From positions 1 to 64,000 of the forward strand of contig JAUSLF010000012.1 in NCBI GenBank assembly GCA_030646695.1: a stretch of DNA of 64,000 nucleotides, in the 5' to 3' direction. Shown here in pieces: positions 39,308 to 49,397 of the stretch. Position 1 is the first letter of the stretch. Each line of letters begins with the position of its first letter. Made by a program: the position numbers and the translations under genes. The notes below the pieces were generated by a model, which was given only the letters and a program-made list of their open reading frames with translations, was not told the DNA's origin and searched no databases. Source of the DNA: Nitrosomonadaceae bacterium. Its GTDB lineage: Bacteria; Pseudomonadota; Gammaproteobacteria; Burkholderiales; Nitrosomonadaceae.

Positions 39308-42300
39308 CTACCCCAGCACCTTCTCCCATAACTTCTGCAATCGTTTAACCGATACCGGGTACGGCGTTTTCAATTCCTGAGCGAACAGGGAGATGCGCAG
39401 TTCTTCGATCTGCCAGCGGAATTCGGCAAGATTGGGGTCGCTGATTCCGGCCTTGCGATGTTTTTCCAGGCGCTGCTCGTACTGGTTCCATAAACCGGCG
39501 ACAGCAGGGCCGTGGCGTCCGTCCCGCTCGGGGTTGCCGGGATATTTGTTCAGCCGCATAGTCATGCCTTGTAGATAGCGCGGCAGATGTTGCAGCCGTT
39601 CCCATGGGGTAGCGCTGAAAAAGCCTGGATAGATGAGGCTGGCAAGTTGTTGATTCAACTCGCGGTTTAACCTGCCAGTAGCGGCACTGGCTGAGGATAA
39701 ATGAGTGATCAGCGGCAAGCATTGATTGGCGATACTCTGTGTCATGCGGGCAACGGCTTCGGTTACTGCAGGCAGCCGCGTTCGCGCCCGTTGTTTCTGC
39801 ACCATGAATTCCTTCTCGCTGCGTGGCAGCGCATCATCGCCGATAAAGGCACGGTCGGTAATGGCGCCAAGCATGTCTTCCTTGAGTGCATCAGGGTTGA
39901 TGAGGGTGCGTAGTTGCAAGGCAGCCTGGCTCAAACCCGGCAGGTTCTTTTCCAGTTGCTTCATTTGTTCCTTGAGCTCGAAACGCAGCAATCGCCGCAC
40001 TCCCGAGCGCATGTTGGCTGCTGCCGTGTCACGCGTATCGAACAGGCGGATGGCCACACTTTCCGTCTCATCCACCAGTAGTGCCGGGTAACCGGTAAGT
40101 TTCTTGCCGGCACGGACAAAAGATATTGCTTCGGGCAAATCGCCGAAATCCCAGCGCATTACCTGGTCGCGCTCAATGCTGCTGCCTGCGTCGGCACCCG
40201 ACTGGGCAAACGTCAGTTGCGCCGCCTGACCAAGCTGTGCCTTGAGTTGCGAAAGATCGCGGCTCATCGCCAATTCGCGCCCCGCATCGTCCACCACCTT
40301 GTAGTTTATCTGCAGGTGCGGCGGCGGAGACTCTTTTTCCCAGACAGCGGCTGATACCGTGATGCCGGTCTTGCTTTGAACAAATTCAGCCAGGGCATCC
40401 ACCAGCGCCCTGATTTTGTTTTCTGCGGTTGCCTGATTTTCCAGAAATTGAGTTACAAATTCGGGCACGGGTACTACATGACGGCGGATCTGCTTGGGCA
40501 ACGCTTTCAAATACCAAGTTACTTTTTCGCGGATCAATCCCGGAACCAGGTTGTCGAATTGCGCTGCATCGAGCGTGTTCAGCAGCGGCAACGGCACGGT
40601 CAGGGTCACGCCGTCGAGTGCATGCCCGGGTTCGAAACGATAGGTCAACGCAAATTCGTGGTCAGACACGGTCATGCTTTCCGGGAACTGCTCCTCGGTT
40701 ACGCCGCCCGCGCCGTGGCGCATCAGGGTTTCCCGGTTGAGATATAGCAGGCGCGGATTGCCCTGTTCCTCCTGCCGGCGCCATTTCTCAAATGCTGCAC
40801 CATTGCAGATTTCATCGGGGATCAAAGCGTCATAGAAAGCGAAAATTTCTCGTTCGTCCACCAGCACATCCTGGCGGCGTGCCTTATGTTCCAGTTGTTC
40901 CACTGCGGCAATGAGGTTGCGGTTATGTGCGAAGAATGATGCCTGGGTTTCATATTCGCCTGCCACCAGCGCCGCGCGGATGAAAATTTCGCGCGCCTCT
41001 TGCGGATTGAGAGCACCGTAATGCACCCGCCGCTTCGGTACCACGGTAAGGCCGTAGAGTGTCACCCGCTCGAATGCCGTGACCTGCGCGGGTTGTTTTT
41101 CCCAGTGCGGGTCAGAATAATGCTTCTTGCACAAGTCACCGGCTATTTTTTCCAGCCATTGCGGCTCAATTTTTGCCGCACACCGTCCGTAGAGTTTGGT
41201 GGTTTCGGTCAGTTCCGCTACCACGACCCACTTCGGTTTGGCCTTCTTCAGCACCGATCCGGGAAAAATCGAGAACTTGATTCCGCGCGCCCCCAAATAC
41301 TGATCCCCCTCCTCGCTCTTGAAACCGATATGGCCCAGCAGTCCGGCCAGCAGCGCGCGATGGATTTCATCGTAACCAGCGGGAATCTGATTGGGCCGCA
41401 AACCCAATTCCGACACCAGTCCGTGCAACTGGCTATAGACTTCCCGCCAATCACGCATGCGCCGATGCGAAAGGAAATTTTCCTGGCAATGTTCCATCAG
41501 CTTGCGGTTGGATTTTTTATGTTGCAACAATTCCTCGAAAAAATCCCACAACTTGAGGTAACCGAGGAAATCGGAGCGTTCGTCCTGGAAACGCTGGTGC
41601 GCCCGGTCCGCCGCATCCTGCCGCTCGAATGGACGGTCGCGCGGGTCTTGCAGGCTCAAAGCGGAAGCGATAATGAGCATTTCACTGAGGCAGTTTTCTT
41701 CTTTCGCCGCGAGTATCATGCGCGCAATTTTCGGGTCGATCGGGAACTTTGCCAACTGCCAGCCAATTTGCGTCAGCTCGTTGCTATCGTTGACTGCGCC
41801 CAGTTCCATCAGTAGTTGATAGCCATCCGCAATCATGCGCGGTGCAGGGGGCTCGATAAAGGGGAAGTTTTCCACTTCGCCGATCCTGAGCGATTTCATC
41901 CGCAGAATCACCGACGCCAACGATGAGCGTAGAATTTCTGGGACGGTGAATTCCGGGCGGGCAAGATAATCCTCTTCCGCATAGAGCCGGATGCACACGC
42001 CGCTCATCACCCGGCCGCAGCGCCCCGCCCGCTGATTGGCCGAGGCGCGGGAAATTTTCTCCACCTGCAACTGCTCCACCTTGTTGCGGTAACTGTAACG
42101 GTTGATACGTGCCACCCCGGTATCCACCACATAACGGATGCCGGGGACGGTGAGCGAAGTCTCCGCCACATTGGTGGCCAGCACGATGCGCCGTGTGCCA
42201 CTTGGCTTGAACACTCGTTCCTGCTCGGCGAACGAGAGTCGCGCGAACAATGGCAGAATTTCCGCGCCGGCCGGATGGTGTTTGCGTAGCGCCTCGGCAG

Positions 42301-43057
42301 TCTCGCGGATTTCACGCTCGCCGGGGAGGAACACCAGCACGTCGCCGGGACCCGAACGGACCGCCTCATCCACGGCATCGAGTATGCCCTGCTCGACATC
42401 GGCATCCCCTTCACCCTCGACAACCATGGGCCGATAACGCATTTCCACCGGGTACATCCTGCCCGACACCTCAATCACTGGCGCATTGTTGAAATGCCTG
42501 GAAAAACGGTCGGCATCGATGGTGGCGGAAGTGATGATAAGCTTGAGGTCAGGCCGCCGAGGAAGCAATTGCCGGAGATAACCGAGCAGAAAATCAATGT
42601 TAAGACTGCGCTCGTGCGCCTCGTCGATGATGATCGTATCGTAGGCTGAGAGCGTGTGATCGCCTTGGGTTTCCGCCAGCAGGATGCCGTCGGTCATGAG
42701 TTTGATGTAAGTATCCGCGCCCACCTTGTCGGAGAAGCGCACCTTGTAGCCCACTGCGTGACCCAGCGGGCTATTGAGTTCTGCAGCAACGCGCGCCGCC
42801 ACCGTACGTGCCGCGATGCGCCGTGGCTGGGTGTGACCGATCATTCCGGTCACTCCGCGCTTGAGTTCGAGACAAATCTTCGGCAACTGGGTGGTTTTGC
42901 CGGAGCCGGTCTCGCCGCACACGATTACCACCTGATTTGCTTCGACCGCACGTGCGATCTCCCCTCGCTGCGCAACCACTGGCAGATCTTCAACATAAGC
43001 TGGTTCAGGCAGATTGGCGAGACGCCGCGCCAGAGCAGCGGCTGAGTATTTTTTCAT
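39308..43057 (-). CDS. hrpA: ATP-dependent RNA helicase HrpA
   Basis: HrpA is a large DEAH-box RNA helicase. The 1249-residue protein has the P-loop VCGETGSGKTTQLPKI near residue 48, the DEAH box IIIDEAHERSLNIDFLLGYL, SAT at LIITSATIDADRFS, and the motif VI QRAGRCGRVMSGVCIRLY. Helicase-associated, OB-fold and long C-terminal (DUF3418-type) regions follow, matching full-length HrpA. It converges on ggt with a 21-base gap. Confidence 0.95.
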   Translation of the reverse strand: MKKYSAAALARRLANLPEPAYVEDLPVVAQRGEIARAVEANQVVIVCGETGSGKTTQLPKICLELKRGVTGMIGHTQPRRIAARTVAARVAAELNSPLGHAVGYKVRFSDKVGADTYIKLMTDGILLAETQGDHTLSAYDTIIIDEAHERSLNIDFLLGYLRQLLPRRPDLKLIITSATIDADRFSRHFNNAPVIEVSGRMYPVEMRYRPMVVEGEGDADVEQGILDAVDEAVRSGPGDVLVFLPGEREIRETAEALRKHHPAGAEILPLFARLSFAEQERVFKPSGTRRIVLATNVAETSLTVPGIRYVVDTGVARINRYSYRNKVEQLQVEKISRASANQRAGRCGRVMSGVCIRLYAEEDYLARPEFTVPEILRSSLASVILRMKSLRIGEVENFPFIEPPAPRMIADGYQLLMELGAVNDSNELTQIGWQLAKFPIDPKIARMILAAKEENCLSEMLIIASALSLQDPRDRPFERQDAADRAHQRFQDERSDFLGYLKLWDFFEELLQHKKSNRKLMEHCQENFLSHRRMRDWREVYSQLHGLVSELGLRPNQIPAGYDEIHRALLAGLLGHIGFKSEEGDQYLGARGIKFSIFPGSVLKKAKPKWVVVAELTETTKLYGRCAAKIEPQWLEKIAGDLCKKHYSDPHWEKQPAQVTAFERVTLYGLTVVPKRRVHYGALNPQEAREIFIRAALVAGEYETQASFFAHNRNLIAAVEQLEHKARRQDVLVDEREIFAFYDALIPDEICNGAAFEKWRRQEEQGNPRLLYLNRETLMRHGAGGVTEEQFPESMTVSDHEFALTYRFEPGHALDGVTLTVPLPLLNTLDAAQFDNLVPGLIREKVTWYLKALPKQIRRHVVPVPEFVTQFLENQATAENKIRALVDALAEFVQSKTGITVSAAVWEKESPPPHLQINYKVVDDAGRELAMSRDLSQLKAQLGQAAQLTFAQSGADAGSSIERDQVMRWDFGDLPEAISFVRAGKKLTGYPALLVDETESVAIRLFDTRDTAAANMRSGVRRLLRFELKEQMKQLEKNLPGLSQAALQLRTLINPDALKEDMLGAITDRAFIGDDALPRSEKEFMVQKQRARTRLPAVTEAVARMTQSIANQCLPLITHLSSASAATGRLNRELNQQLASLIYPGFFSATPWERLQHLPRYLQGMTMRLNKYPGNPERDGRHGPAVAGLWNQYEQRLEKHRKAGISDPNLAEFRWQIEELRISLFAQELKTPYPVSVKRLQKLWEKVLG

Positions 43058-43199
43058 TAAGCTATCTAGTTGAGCAAGGCGCCCATTTTACCGTGGCAGG
43101 GCTTCTGACAGATCACAAATAAGGCGCAGGTGCTGTTCATGAATGCTGGTAGGCGCAAATCCTGTATCATTACGACTTCCAAATCACGCCCTGTGTTCC

Positions 43200-44168
43200 A
43201 TGAAAATTACCTTCCTGGATTTCGAGCAGCCCATAGCCGAGCTTGAAACAAAAATCGAGGAGCTGCGCTTTGCCCAGGACGATTCCGCGCTGGATATCTC
43301 AGCCGAGATCGCACGGCTGCAAAAGAAAAGCCTATCGCTCACCAACGGAATATACGCCAAGCTTACGCCCTGGCAGATTTCACAGGTAGCACGACATCCG
43401 CAGCGGCCTTACACACTCGATTACATCCAGCACCTGTTTACTGATTTCGAGGAACTTCACGGCGACCGGAATTTCGCCGATGACCATGCCATCGTCGGCG
43501 GGTTGGCGCGTTTCAACGGTCAGACGGTGATGATCATCGGCCACCAGAAGGGGCGCGATACCAAGGAAAAGATCCATCGTAATTTCGGCATGCCCAAGCC
43601 GGAAGGCTATCGCAAGGCGCTGCGTTTGATGCGCCTGGCGGAAAAATTCGCGATACCCTTGTTTACTTTCATTGATACCCCCGGCGCGTATCCCGGCATC
43701 GACGCCGAAGAGCGCGGCCAATCCGAAGCCATCGGGCGCAACCTGTATGTGCTGGCGGAACTTAAAATACCAGTGATCTGCACCATCATCGGTGAAGGCG
43801 GCTCCGGCGGTGCACTGGCGGTCGCAGTGGGTGATATGGTGCAGATGCTGCAATACGCAACTTACTCTGTCATCTCTCCCGAAGGCTGCGCCTCAATCCT
43901 GTGGAAAAGCGCGGACATGGCGCCGGAAGCTGCTGAAATCATGGGAATTACCGCGCATCGCCTCAAAACCATGGGGCTGATCGACAAGATCATCAGTGAG
44001 CCAGCCGGTGGCGCCCACCGCGATTACCCGCTGATCATGCAATCCGCAAAGAAGGCATTGCAGGAATCGCTCAAGCAATTGCAGGGCTACTCCACGGAAA
44101 TACTGTTGCAAAAACGCTTCGAGCGGCTGATGGGATATGGCAAGTTCAAGGAAGTCAAAATCAAGTAG
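43200..44168 (+). CDS. accA: Acetyl-CoA carboxylase carboxyltransferase alpha subunit
   Basis: AccA with AccD moves the carboxyl group from biotin to acetyl-CoA, the first step of fatty acid synthesis. The 322-residue protein begins [23 protein letters not shown] and has [44 protein letters not shown] and [15 protein letters not shown]. An open frame back to 43143 lacks family similarity, so I use 43200. Its 3' end overlaps tilS by 32 bases, an order common in betaproteobacteria. Confidence 0.96.
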   Translation: MKITFLDFEQPIAELETKIEELRFAQDDSALDISAEIARLQKKSLSLTNGIYAKLTPWQISQVARHPQRPYTLDYIQHLFTDFEELHGDRNFADDHAIVGGLARFNGQTVMIIGHQKGRDTKEKIHRNFGMPKPEGYRKALRLMRLAEKFAIPLFTFIDTPGAYPGIDAEERGQSEAIGRNLYVLAELKIPVICTIIGEGGSGGALAVAVGDMVQMLQYATYSVISPEGCASILWKSADMAPEAAEIMGITAHRLKTMGLIDKIISEPAGGAHRDYPLIMQSAKKALQESLKQLQGYSTEILLQKRFERLMGYGKFKEVKIK

Positions 44169-45510
44169 CCTTTCCAGTCGCGCCGAGAAGGTATTGCGCG
44201 GGCAAATCGAGCCGGGAAATCACCTGATTGTGGCGTTGAGCGGCGGGATGGATTCGGTCGTGCTGCTGGATTTGCTTGCCACACTGTCGGTTAAAATGCA
44301 GTTCACACTCTCCACCGTTCACGTCAATCACGGCATCAGCGCCAATGCGGATAAGTGGGTCAAATTCTGCCGTAGTCTGTGCCGCACTCCTGGCATCCCG
44401 CTAAAAATTGCCAGACCAGAAATCAGCAGAGAACCTGGCGTAAGCCTGGAAGCTGCTGCTCGCGATGCGCGTTACCAGGTATTTGGCAAACTCAAAGCCG
44501 ATTATGTGGTGCTGGCACAGCATCTGGACGACCAGGCAGAAACCCTGCTGCTGCAATTGTTGCGCGGTGCCGGAGCAAAGGGATTGGGGGCGATGCCAGT
44601 GGTTCGGAAGCAATCGTCAGGAATCAGGAATCAGGCGTCAGACTCTGCGCCACGGATACTACGGCCATTACTCGAAATGCCGCGCAGCGAGATCGAGGCT
44701 TACGCCCGCAAAAACCAATTGCACTGGATTACCGATGAAAGCAACGCCGATGTTTCTTTCGACCGGAATTTTTTACGCCATGAAATCTTCCCTTTGCTGG
44801 AGAAGCGTTACCCCTCCTACCGCACGACATTTCTGCGCACCAGCCGCCACCTGGCGGAGGCGTCTGGCCTGCTGGATGAGTTGGCCGAAGCCGACAGCAG
44901 CAGCTGCAGTGTTTCAGGAAAACTTCAAGTTGAAGGTTTACGGAAATTAGACTTCCCGCGCGCGAAAAATCTGTTGCGTCATACCCTGGCACAGCAGGGC
45001 GCTACGCTGCCGAGTACGGTGAAACTGGAGGAAATCCTGCGGCAATTGCTGTCCTCGCGTCCCGATGCAAAGCTGCATATTGCTTTTGGAAATACTGAAA
45101 TTCGTTGCTTCAGGGGGATGCTTCATGTACGCCCGCTAAGTTCGCACGCTGCAACGGAATGGCAGTTGGCATGGCATGGAGAAAAACAGTTGCTAATCGC
45201 CGACCCGGGCGGCACGATCAATTTCTCGCAGCGGAAAAGCGCAGGGATCAATCTGTCTAAGCTGATGGAAAAACCAGTCACCATTCGCCTGCGCCAGGGA
45301 GGGGAACGTTTGCGTCCCGATTGCAGGCGTCCGCGCCGCAGTCTCAAGAATCTGTTGCAGGAAGCGGCATTACCGCCGTGGGAGCGGGAGGCGCTGCCAC
45401 TGCTGTTCAGCGGCGAGCATCTGGTGTGGGTGCCGGGAATCGGCATCGACTGTGACTTTCAGGTGGCTGCAGGAGAGCCTGGTTTGGTGGTAAAGTGGCA
45501 GCAAGGTTAG
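44137..45510 (+). CDS. tilS: tRNA(Ile)-lysidine synthase
   Basis: TilS modifies the wobble cytidine of the CAU-anticodon isoleucine tRNA to lysidine. The 457-residue product has the PP-loop [18 protein letters not shown] (residues 35-40 SGGMDS), HVNHGIS and [19 protein letters not shown], then a C-terminal domain with [26 protein letters not shown]. About a dozen residues near position 160 come from a short tandem DNA repeat. No other start codon fits, so it must begin within the end of accA. Confidence 0.93.
   Translation: MASSRKSKSSSLSSRAEKVLRGQIEPGNHLIVALSGGMDSVVLLDLLATLSVKMQFTLSTVHVNHGISANADKWVKFCRSLCRTPGIPLKIARPEISREPGVSLEAAARDARYQVFGKLKADYVVLAQHLDDQAETLLLQLLRGAGAKGLGAMPVVRKQSSGIRNQASDSAPRILRPLLEMPRSEIEAYARKNQLHWITDESNADVSFDRNFLRHEIFPLLEKRYPSYRTTFLRTSRHLAEASGLLDELAEADSSSCSVSGKLQVEGLRKLDFPRAKNLLRHTLAQQGATLPSTVKLEEILRQLLSSRPDAKLHIAFGNTEIRCFRGMLHVRPLSSHAATEWQLAWHGEKQLLIADPGGTINFSQRKSAGINLSKLMEKPVTIRLRQGGERLRPDCRRPRRSLKNLLQEAALPPWEREALPLLFSGEHLVWVPGIGIDCDFQVAAGEPGLVVKWQQG
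44617..44641 (+). repeat. Short tandem repeat inside tilS
   Basis: The unit TCAGGAA occurs twice, followed by a third, diverged copy (TCAGGCG) and a last TCAG. It is translated in frame as SSGIRNQAS between the PP-loop core and the conserved [18 protein letters not shown] segment. GAATCAG arrays of this kind recur in betaproteobacterial intergenic DNA. Being in frame in a loop, it should be tolerated. Confidence 0.6.
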
Positions 45511-45555
45511 TAGTACGTGCCATACCCACAATTGCTAAATATCTGAGCCCGCCCC

Positions 45556-46905
45556 ATGGCTAAATCAAAATCCACTTATTCTTGTACCGAGTGCGGCGGA
45601 CAGACTCTGAAATGGCAGGGTCAGTGTCCGCATTGCCAGGCATGGAACACGCTGGTCGAAACCATCGCCGAAAAATCCGTATCGCGCTTCACCCCCGTGT
45701 CTGAAATCAGCCGGGTGCAAAGTTTGAGCATAGTGGAGGCAGGGGAAGAGCAGCGTTATTCCACCGGCGTGACCGAGTTCGACCGGGTGCTGGGCGGTGG
45801 CCTGGTGCATGGCGGGGTAGTATTGCTGGGAGGCGACCCTGGTATCGGCAAGTCCACTTTGCTGCTGCAAACCCTCTGCCACATGTCGGCCGCGCACAAT
45901 GTACTGTATGTAAGCGGCGAAGAATCAGCGCGGCAAGTGGCATTGCGGGCCAAACGCCTGGCGCTCGATGCGAACGCAGTGCATATGCTGGCGGAAATCC
46001 AGTTGGAGAGAATCCAGTCGGTACTCAGTGAGCGCAAGCCTGACATCGCGGTAATTGATTCGATCCAGACAGTTTATTCCGAGGCGCTGCAATCCGCGCC
46101 TGGCTCGGTTGCCCAGGTGCGCGAGTGTGCCGCGCAGTTGACACGGCTGGCCAAAGCCAGCGGCACCTGCATTATTCTGGTGGGGCATGTGACCAAGGAA
46201 GGGGCGCTGGCCGGGCCGCGCGTGCTGGAGCATATGGTGGATACAGTGCTGTATTTTGAGGGTGATACTCACTCCAGTTTCCGCCTGATCCGTGCTTTCA
46301 AGAACCGTTTTGGTGCGGTGAACGAGCTGGGCGTATTCGCCATGAGCGAAAAAGGCCTGCGTGAGGTGAGCAATCCTTCAGCACTGTTTCTGTCTCACCA
46401 CGGCGCACAGGTGCCGGGTTCCTGCGTGATGGTGACCCAGGAAGGGACACGCCCGCTGCTGGTGGAAATCCAGGCTCTGGTGGACGAGGCGCACGCACCC
46501 AATCCCCGGCGGTTGAGTGTAGGACTGGAGCAGAACCGGCTGGCAATGCTGTTGGCAGTGCTGCACCGTCATGCGGGCATCCCCTGTTTTGATCAGGATG
46601 TGTTCGTCAACGCTGTCGGCGGGGTAAAAATTACCGAGCCAGGGGCCGATCTGGCAGTATTGCTTGCCATCGTTTCTTCACTTAAAAACAAGCCGTTAGC
46701 AGAGAAAATGGTAGTATTTGGTGAAGTCGGCCTGGCGGGTGAAGTGCGACCAGTTCAGCGCGGTCAGGAACGGTTGAAAGAAGCTGCCAAGCTGGGTTTT
46801 ACCCAAGCCATTATCCCCAAGGCCAACAAGCCAAAGCAGTCGATTCCCGGCATCGAAATTATCGCAGTGGAACGATTGGAAGAAGCGGTTGCAAGAATGC
46901 GCTGA
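45556..46905 (+). CDS. radA: DNA repair protein RadA (Sms)
   Basis: RadA is a RecA-related branch-migration helicase for recombination. The 449-residue product has an N-terminal four-cysteine zinc finger (CTECGGQTLKWQGQCPHCQAW), the Walker A LLGGDPGIGKSTLLLQ near residue 95, the RadA-specific KNRFG motif (FKNRFGAVNELGVF), and a Lon-like C-terminal domain (VGLEQNRLAMLLAVLHRHAGI, GLAGEVRPVQRGQERLKEAAKLGF). It starts 45 bases after tilS. Confidence 0.96.
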   Translation: MAKSKSTYSCTECGGQTLKWQGQCPHCQAWNTLVETIAEKSVSRFTPVSEISRVQSLSIVEAGEEQRYSTGVTEFDRVLGGGLVHGGVVLLGGDPGIGKSTLLLQTLCHMSAAHNVLYVSGEESARQVALRAKRLALDANAVHMLAEIQLERIQSVLSERKPDIAVIDSIQTVYSEALQSAPGSVAQVRECAAQLTRLAKASGTCIILVGHVTKEGALAGPRVLEHMVDTVLYFEGDTHSSFRLIRAFKNRFGAVNELGVFAMSEKGLREVSNPSALFLSHHGAQVPGSCVMVTQEGTRPLLVEIQALVDEAHAPNPRRLSVGLEQNRLAMLLAVLHRHAGIPCFDQDVFVNAVGGVKITEPGADLAVLLAIVSSLKNKPLAEKMVVFGEVGLAGEVRPVQRGQERLKEAAKLGFTQAIIPKANKPKQSIPGIEIIAVERLEEAVARMR

Positions 46906-46956
46906 CACGCCGACCTGGATTGAGCAGACCGCTTATCGGCTCGCAGGGAAACAGGC

Positions 46957-47751
46957 GTGAATCATCGAACCCGGCTGTGGCTGCTGGGCATACTTGCGGT
47001 GGTAATGGTGCTGGCTGCAGCAATCATTCCGCCGATTCCCCAGCCTGCCGAATATCACCAGTTCGCTGACCGGCGCGGTTATTTCGGTATTCCCAATTTT
47101 TTCGATGCCTCTTCCAATATGCTTTTCCTGTTCGTGGGCATGGCAGGCCTGATATTTCTGTTACACCCGCACGGATTACCTGCCAGCAGAACATTCGTCG
47201 AGCAGTCTGAACGCTGGCCTTATTTGATCCTGTTCCTGAGCGTGATGGCGGCAGGTTTCAGCTCGGCCTACTATCATTGGGCACCGGACAATGAGCGGTT
47301 GCTTTGGGATCGGCTGCCGATGGCAACGGGCTTCATGGCATTGCTTGCTGCTTTGCTGGCCGAGCGTATCGGTCCAAAGGTCGGTTTGCGGCTATTGCCT
47401 TTTCTGCTGCTGACTGGAGTCGGCAGTGTGTTGCACTGGTATTGGAGTGAGCAGCTTGGCGGTGGGAATTTGAACTTCTATCTCGTCGTGCAATTTTGCT
47501 CACTGCTGATTATTCTTTTGCTCGGGATTTCTTTTCCGTCCAGATATACCCGGGGAACGGATATCTACATGGTGATCGCATGGTATGGTCTTGCCAAGCT
47601 GGCAGAGTTGGCGGATCGGGAAATTTACGCTCTTGGGCAAGTGATCAGCGGCCATACGGCAAAGCATTTGCTCGCCGCGCTAGCCGTTTACTGGATCTTG
47701 CGCATGTTGCAGAAACGCAGCCCGTTGCCAGAGAAAATACGGGAAGGTTGA
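46957..47751 (+). CDS. Ceramidase-like (CREST superfamily) membrane protein
   Basis: This is a 264-residue protein with seven or so membrane helices. The motifs match the alkaline ceramidase/CREST pattern: FADRRGYFGIPNFFDASSN, a Ser and Asp/His-bearing FSSAYYHWAPDNERLLWDRLPM, and a late SGHTAKHLLAA. In that superfamily three histidines, an aspartate and a serine form a zinc amidase site inside the membrane, and candidates for all are present. It follows radA by 51 bases. Bacterial members are not well characterised; the substrate is unknown. Confidence 0.7.
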   Translation: MNHRTRLWLLGILAVVMVLAAAIIPPIPQPAEYHQFADRRGYFGIPNFFDASSNMLFLFVGMAGLIFLLHPHGLPASRTFVEQSERWPYLILFLSVMAAGFSSAYYHWAPDNERLLWDRLPMATGFMALLAALLAERIGPKVGLRLLPFLLLTGVGSVLHWYWSEQLGGGNLNFYLVVQFCSLLIILLLGISFPSRYTRGTDIYMVIAWYGLAKLAELADREIYALGQVISGHTAKHLLAALAVYWILRMLQKRSPLPEKIREG

Positions 47752-47756
47752 ACGCG

Positions 47757-47787
47757 AAAAAATGGCCCGGACTCACCGGGCCATTTT
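47757..47787. terminator. Bidirectional intrinsic terminator
   Basis: A perfect 10-bp stem (AATGGCCCGG / CCGGGCCATT) encloses a 5-base loop. It is flanked by A's on the left and T's on the right, so it can stop transcription both of the ceramidase-like gene (plus) and of the RhlE-type gene (minus), which converge here. Confidence 0.9.
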
Positions 47788-47805
47788 GCTGCAATGTCAA
47801 CCAGA

Positions 47806-49158
47806 TTACTTGGTTCTGGCGTAGGGACTGGGATTGCTGTTGCTCCGGAACGAGTTGCCACGATTGTCACTGTTAAACGAACGGTCACGGCTGTTGTCCC
47901 GGTTTCCGTTGGCGCTATTGGCGTTGCGACCGCTGGTATCGTTTGACCATGTGCGGCTGCGCTTGTGGGCGACATTAGGCGTACCTCTGGACGCGCCACC
48001 GGCACCAGGGCGCGGTTTGAAGCGCGGTTCCAGGCCCGGCACCACATGTGAAGCGATCTGCTGGCCGGTGAAACGTTCGATCTTTTTCAGATTGACACCA
48101 TCCTTGCCTGAAGCGAATGACACCGCAATGCCCGCTGCGCCAGCACGGCCGGTGCGGCCGATACGATGTACGTAGTCTTCAGCAAATTTTGGCAGGTCGA
48201 AGTTGATGACATGGGTAATGCCAGCTACATCGATACCCCGCGCCGCCACGTCGGTGGCCACCAGTACCCGCAATCCGCCATGACGCAGCTTGGTCAGGGT
48301 GCGGGTGCGATCACGCTGGCTCATGTCGCCGTGCAACGCAGCAGCTTCATGCCCTTGGGCAGAGAGGTTGTCTGCCAGTGTATCGGCATCACGCTTGGTG
48401 GCGGTGAAAACGATGGCCTGCTTCAATGCCATATCGCGCAGCAGATGATCCAGCAGCCGGTTCTTGTGTGAAAGATCATCCACATAATGCAGCCGTTGTT
48501 CGATGTTATCGAGCCTTGCCTGCTGTGTCGCAATCTGGATACGCTTGGGTGTTTTCAACAAACGCGCCGCAACTTTGTCTATCGCGCTATCCAGAGTGGC
48601 CGAGAACAGCAAGGTTTGGCGGGTGGCGGGTGTGGCTGAAGCAATTCTTTCCACATCATCGATAAAGCCCATGTCGAGCATGCGGTCAGCCTCGTCCAGC
48701 ACCATCATTTCCAGGCGCGAGAAATCGATGCGTCCACGCTGGATATGATCGATCAGGCGTCCGGGTGTTGCCACCAAAATATCAACAGGTTGCGACAGCA
48801 ACTTGTTTTGCAACGGATAAGGCATTCCGCCGAGTATGCTCACCACCTTGATGCGAGGCAGATGCTTGCCGTATTTGGCTGCGGCTTCCGACACTTGCAG
48901 CGCAAGCTCGCGCGTCGGGGTCAGCACCAGTACACGCGGGCCGCGGCTGTGTACTTTGGCAGGTGTGGCAAGGCGATGCAGCGCCGGCAACATGAACGCG
49001 GCGGTCTTGCCTGTGCCGGTCTGGGCTGAGGCCATGATGTCGTGCCCCGCCAGCAATTCCGGAATGGCTTGTTCCTGGATCGGGGTCGGCTCAGTGTAAC
49101 CCGAGTCGACTATGGCTTTGAGGATAAGGGGATGCAGATTCAGATTTTCAAAAGACAC
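47806..49158 (-). CDS. rhlE: DEAD-box RNA helicase, RhlE type
   Basis: This is a 450-residue DEAD-box protein. It has the Q motif (YTEPTPIQEQAIP), ASAQTGTGKTAAFMLPAL (motif I), PTRELALQV, VLDEADRMLDMGF (DEAD), SATL, TDVAARGIDV and HRIGRTGRAG. The last 80 or so residues are basic and rich in Arg, Asn, Ser and Gly (an RNA-binding tail). Such helicases remodel rRNA and mRNA. It starts with GTG after an AGGA site, behind a leader that contains a hairpin. Confidence 0.92.
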   Translation of the reverse strand: MSFENLNLHPLILKAIVDSGYTEPTPIQEQAIPELLAGHDIMASAQTGTGKTAAFMLPALHRLATPAKVHSRGPRVLVLTPTRELALQVSEAAAKYGKHLPRIKVVSILGGMPYPLQNKLLSQPVDILVATPGRLIDHIQRGRIDFSRLEMMVLDEADRMLDMGFIDDVERIASATPATRQTLLFSATLDSAIDKVAARLLKTPKRIQIATQQARLDNIEQRLHYVDDLSHKNRLLDHLLRDMALKQAIVFTATKRDADTLADNLSAQGHEAAALHGDMSQRDRTRTLTKLRHGGLRVLVATDVAARGIDVAGITHVINFDLPKFAEDYVHRIGRTGRAGAAGIAVSFASGKDGVNLKKIERFTGQQIASHVVPGLEPRFKPRPGAGGASRGTPNVAHKRSRTWSNDTSGRNANSANGNRDNSRDRSFNSDNRGNSFRSNSNPSPYARTK

Positions 49159-49228
49159 GTTATTTTCCTAATAAGAAGTAAAAAATAAACGCGCAAGCAG
49201 GAAATGACTGCCGGAGATTAACGGGCAA

Positions 49229-49268
49229 AGTACCGCTAGCGCAAAACATCGCCGCTAACCAGGGTACT
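49229..49268 (-). promoter_or_regulatory. Hairpin in the leader of the RhlE-type helicase gene
   Basis: On the minus strand, AGTACC pairs with GGTACT and the inner TAGCG pairs with CGCTA around an 11-base loop. The structure lies 71-110 bases upstream of the GTG start, in what should be the 5' leader. No T-run follows it directly, so it is not a plain terminator. Structured leaders control several cold-induced helicase genes; that role here is conjecture. Confidence 0.3.
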
Positions 49269-49397
49269 GCGCAATTTCCGGAGGAAGCTTGAAAATCGAA
49301 GAGAGGTCAGGAACGATGGACCCGAGAAAAAGGCATGATGCCCTTTCATCGATGCGCGGAGTATACAGGAACTGCAGCGTGTGTCGAAGTTATTTTT

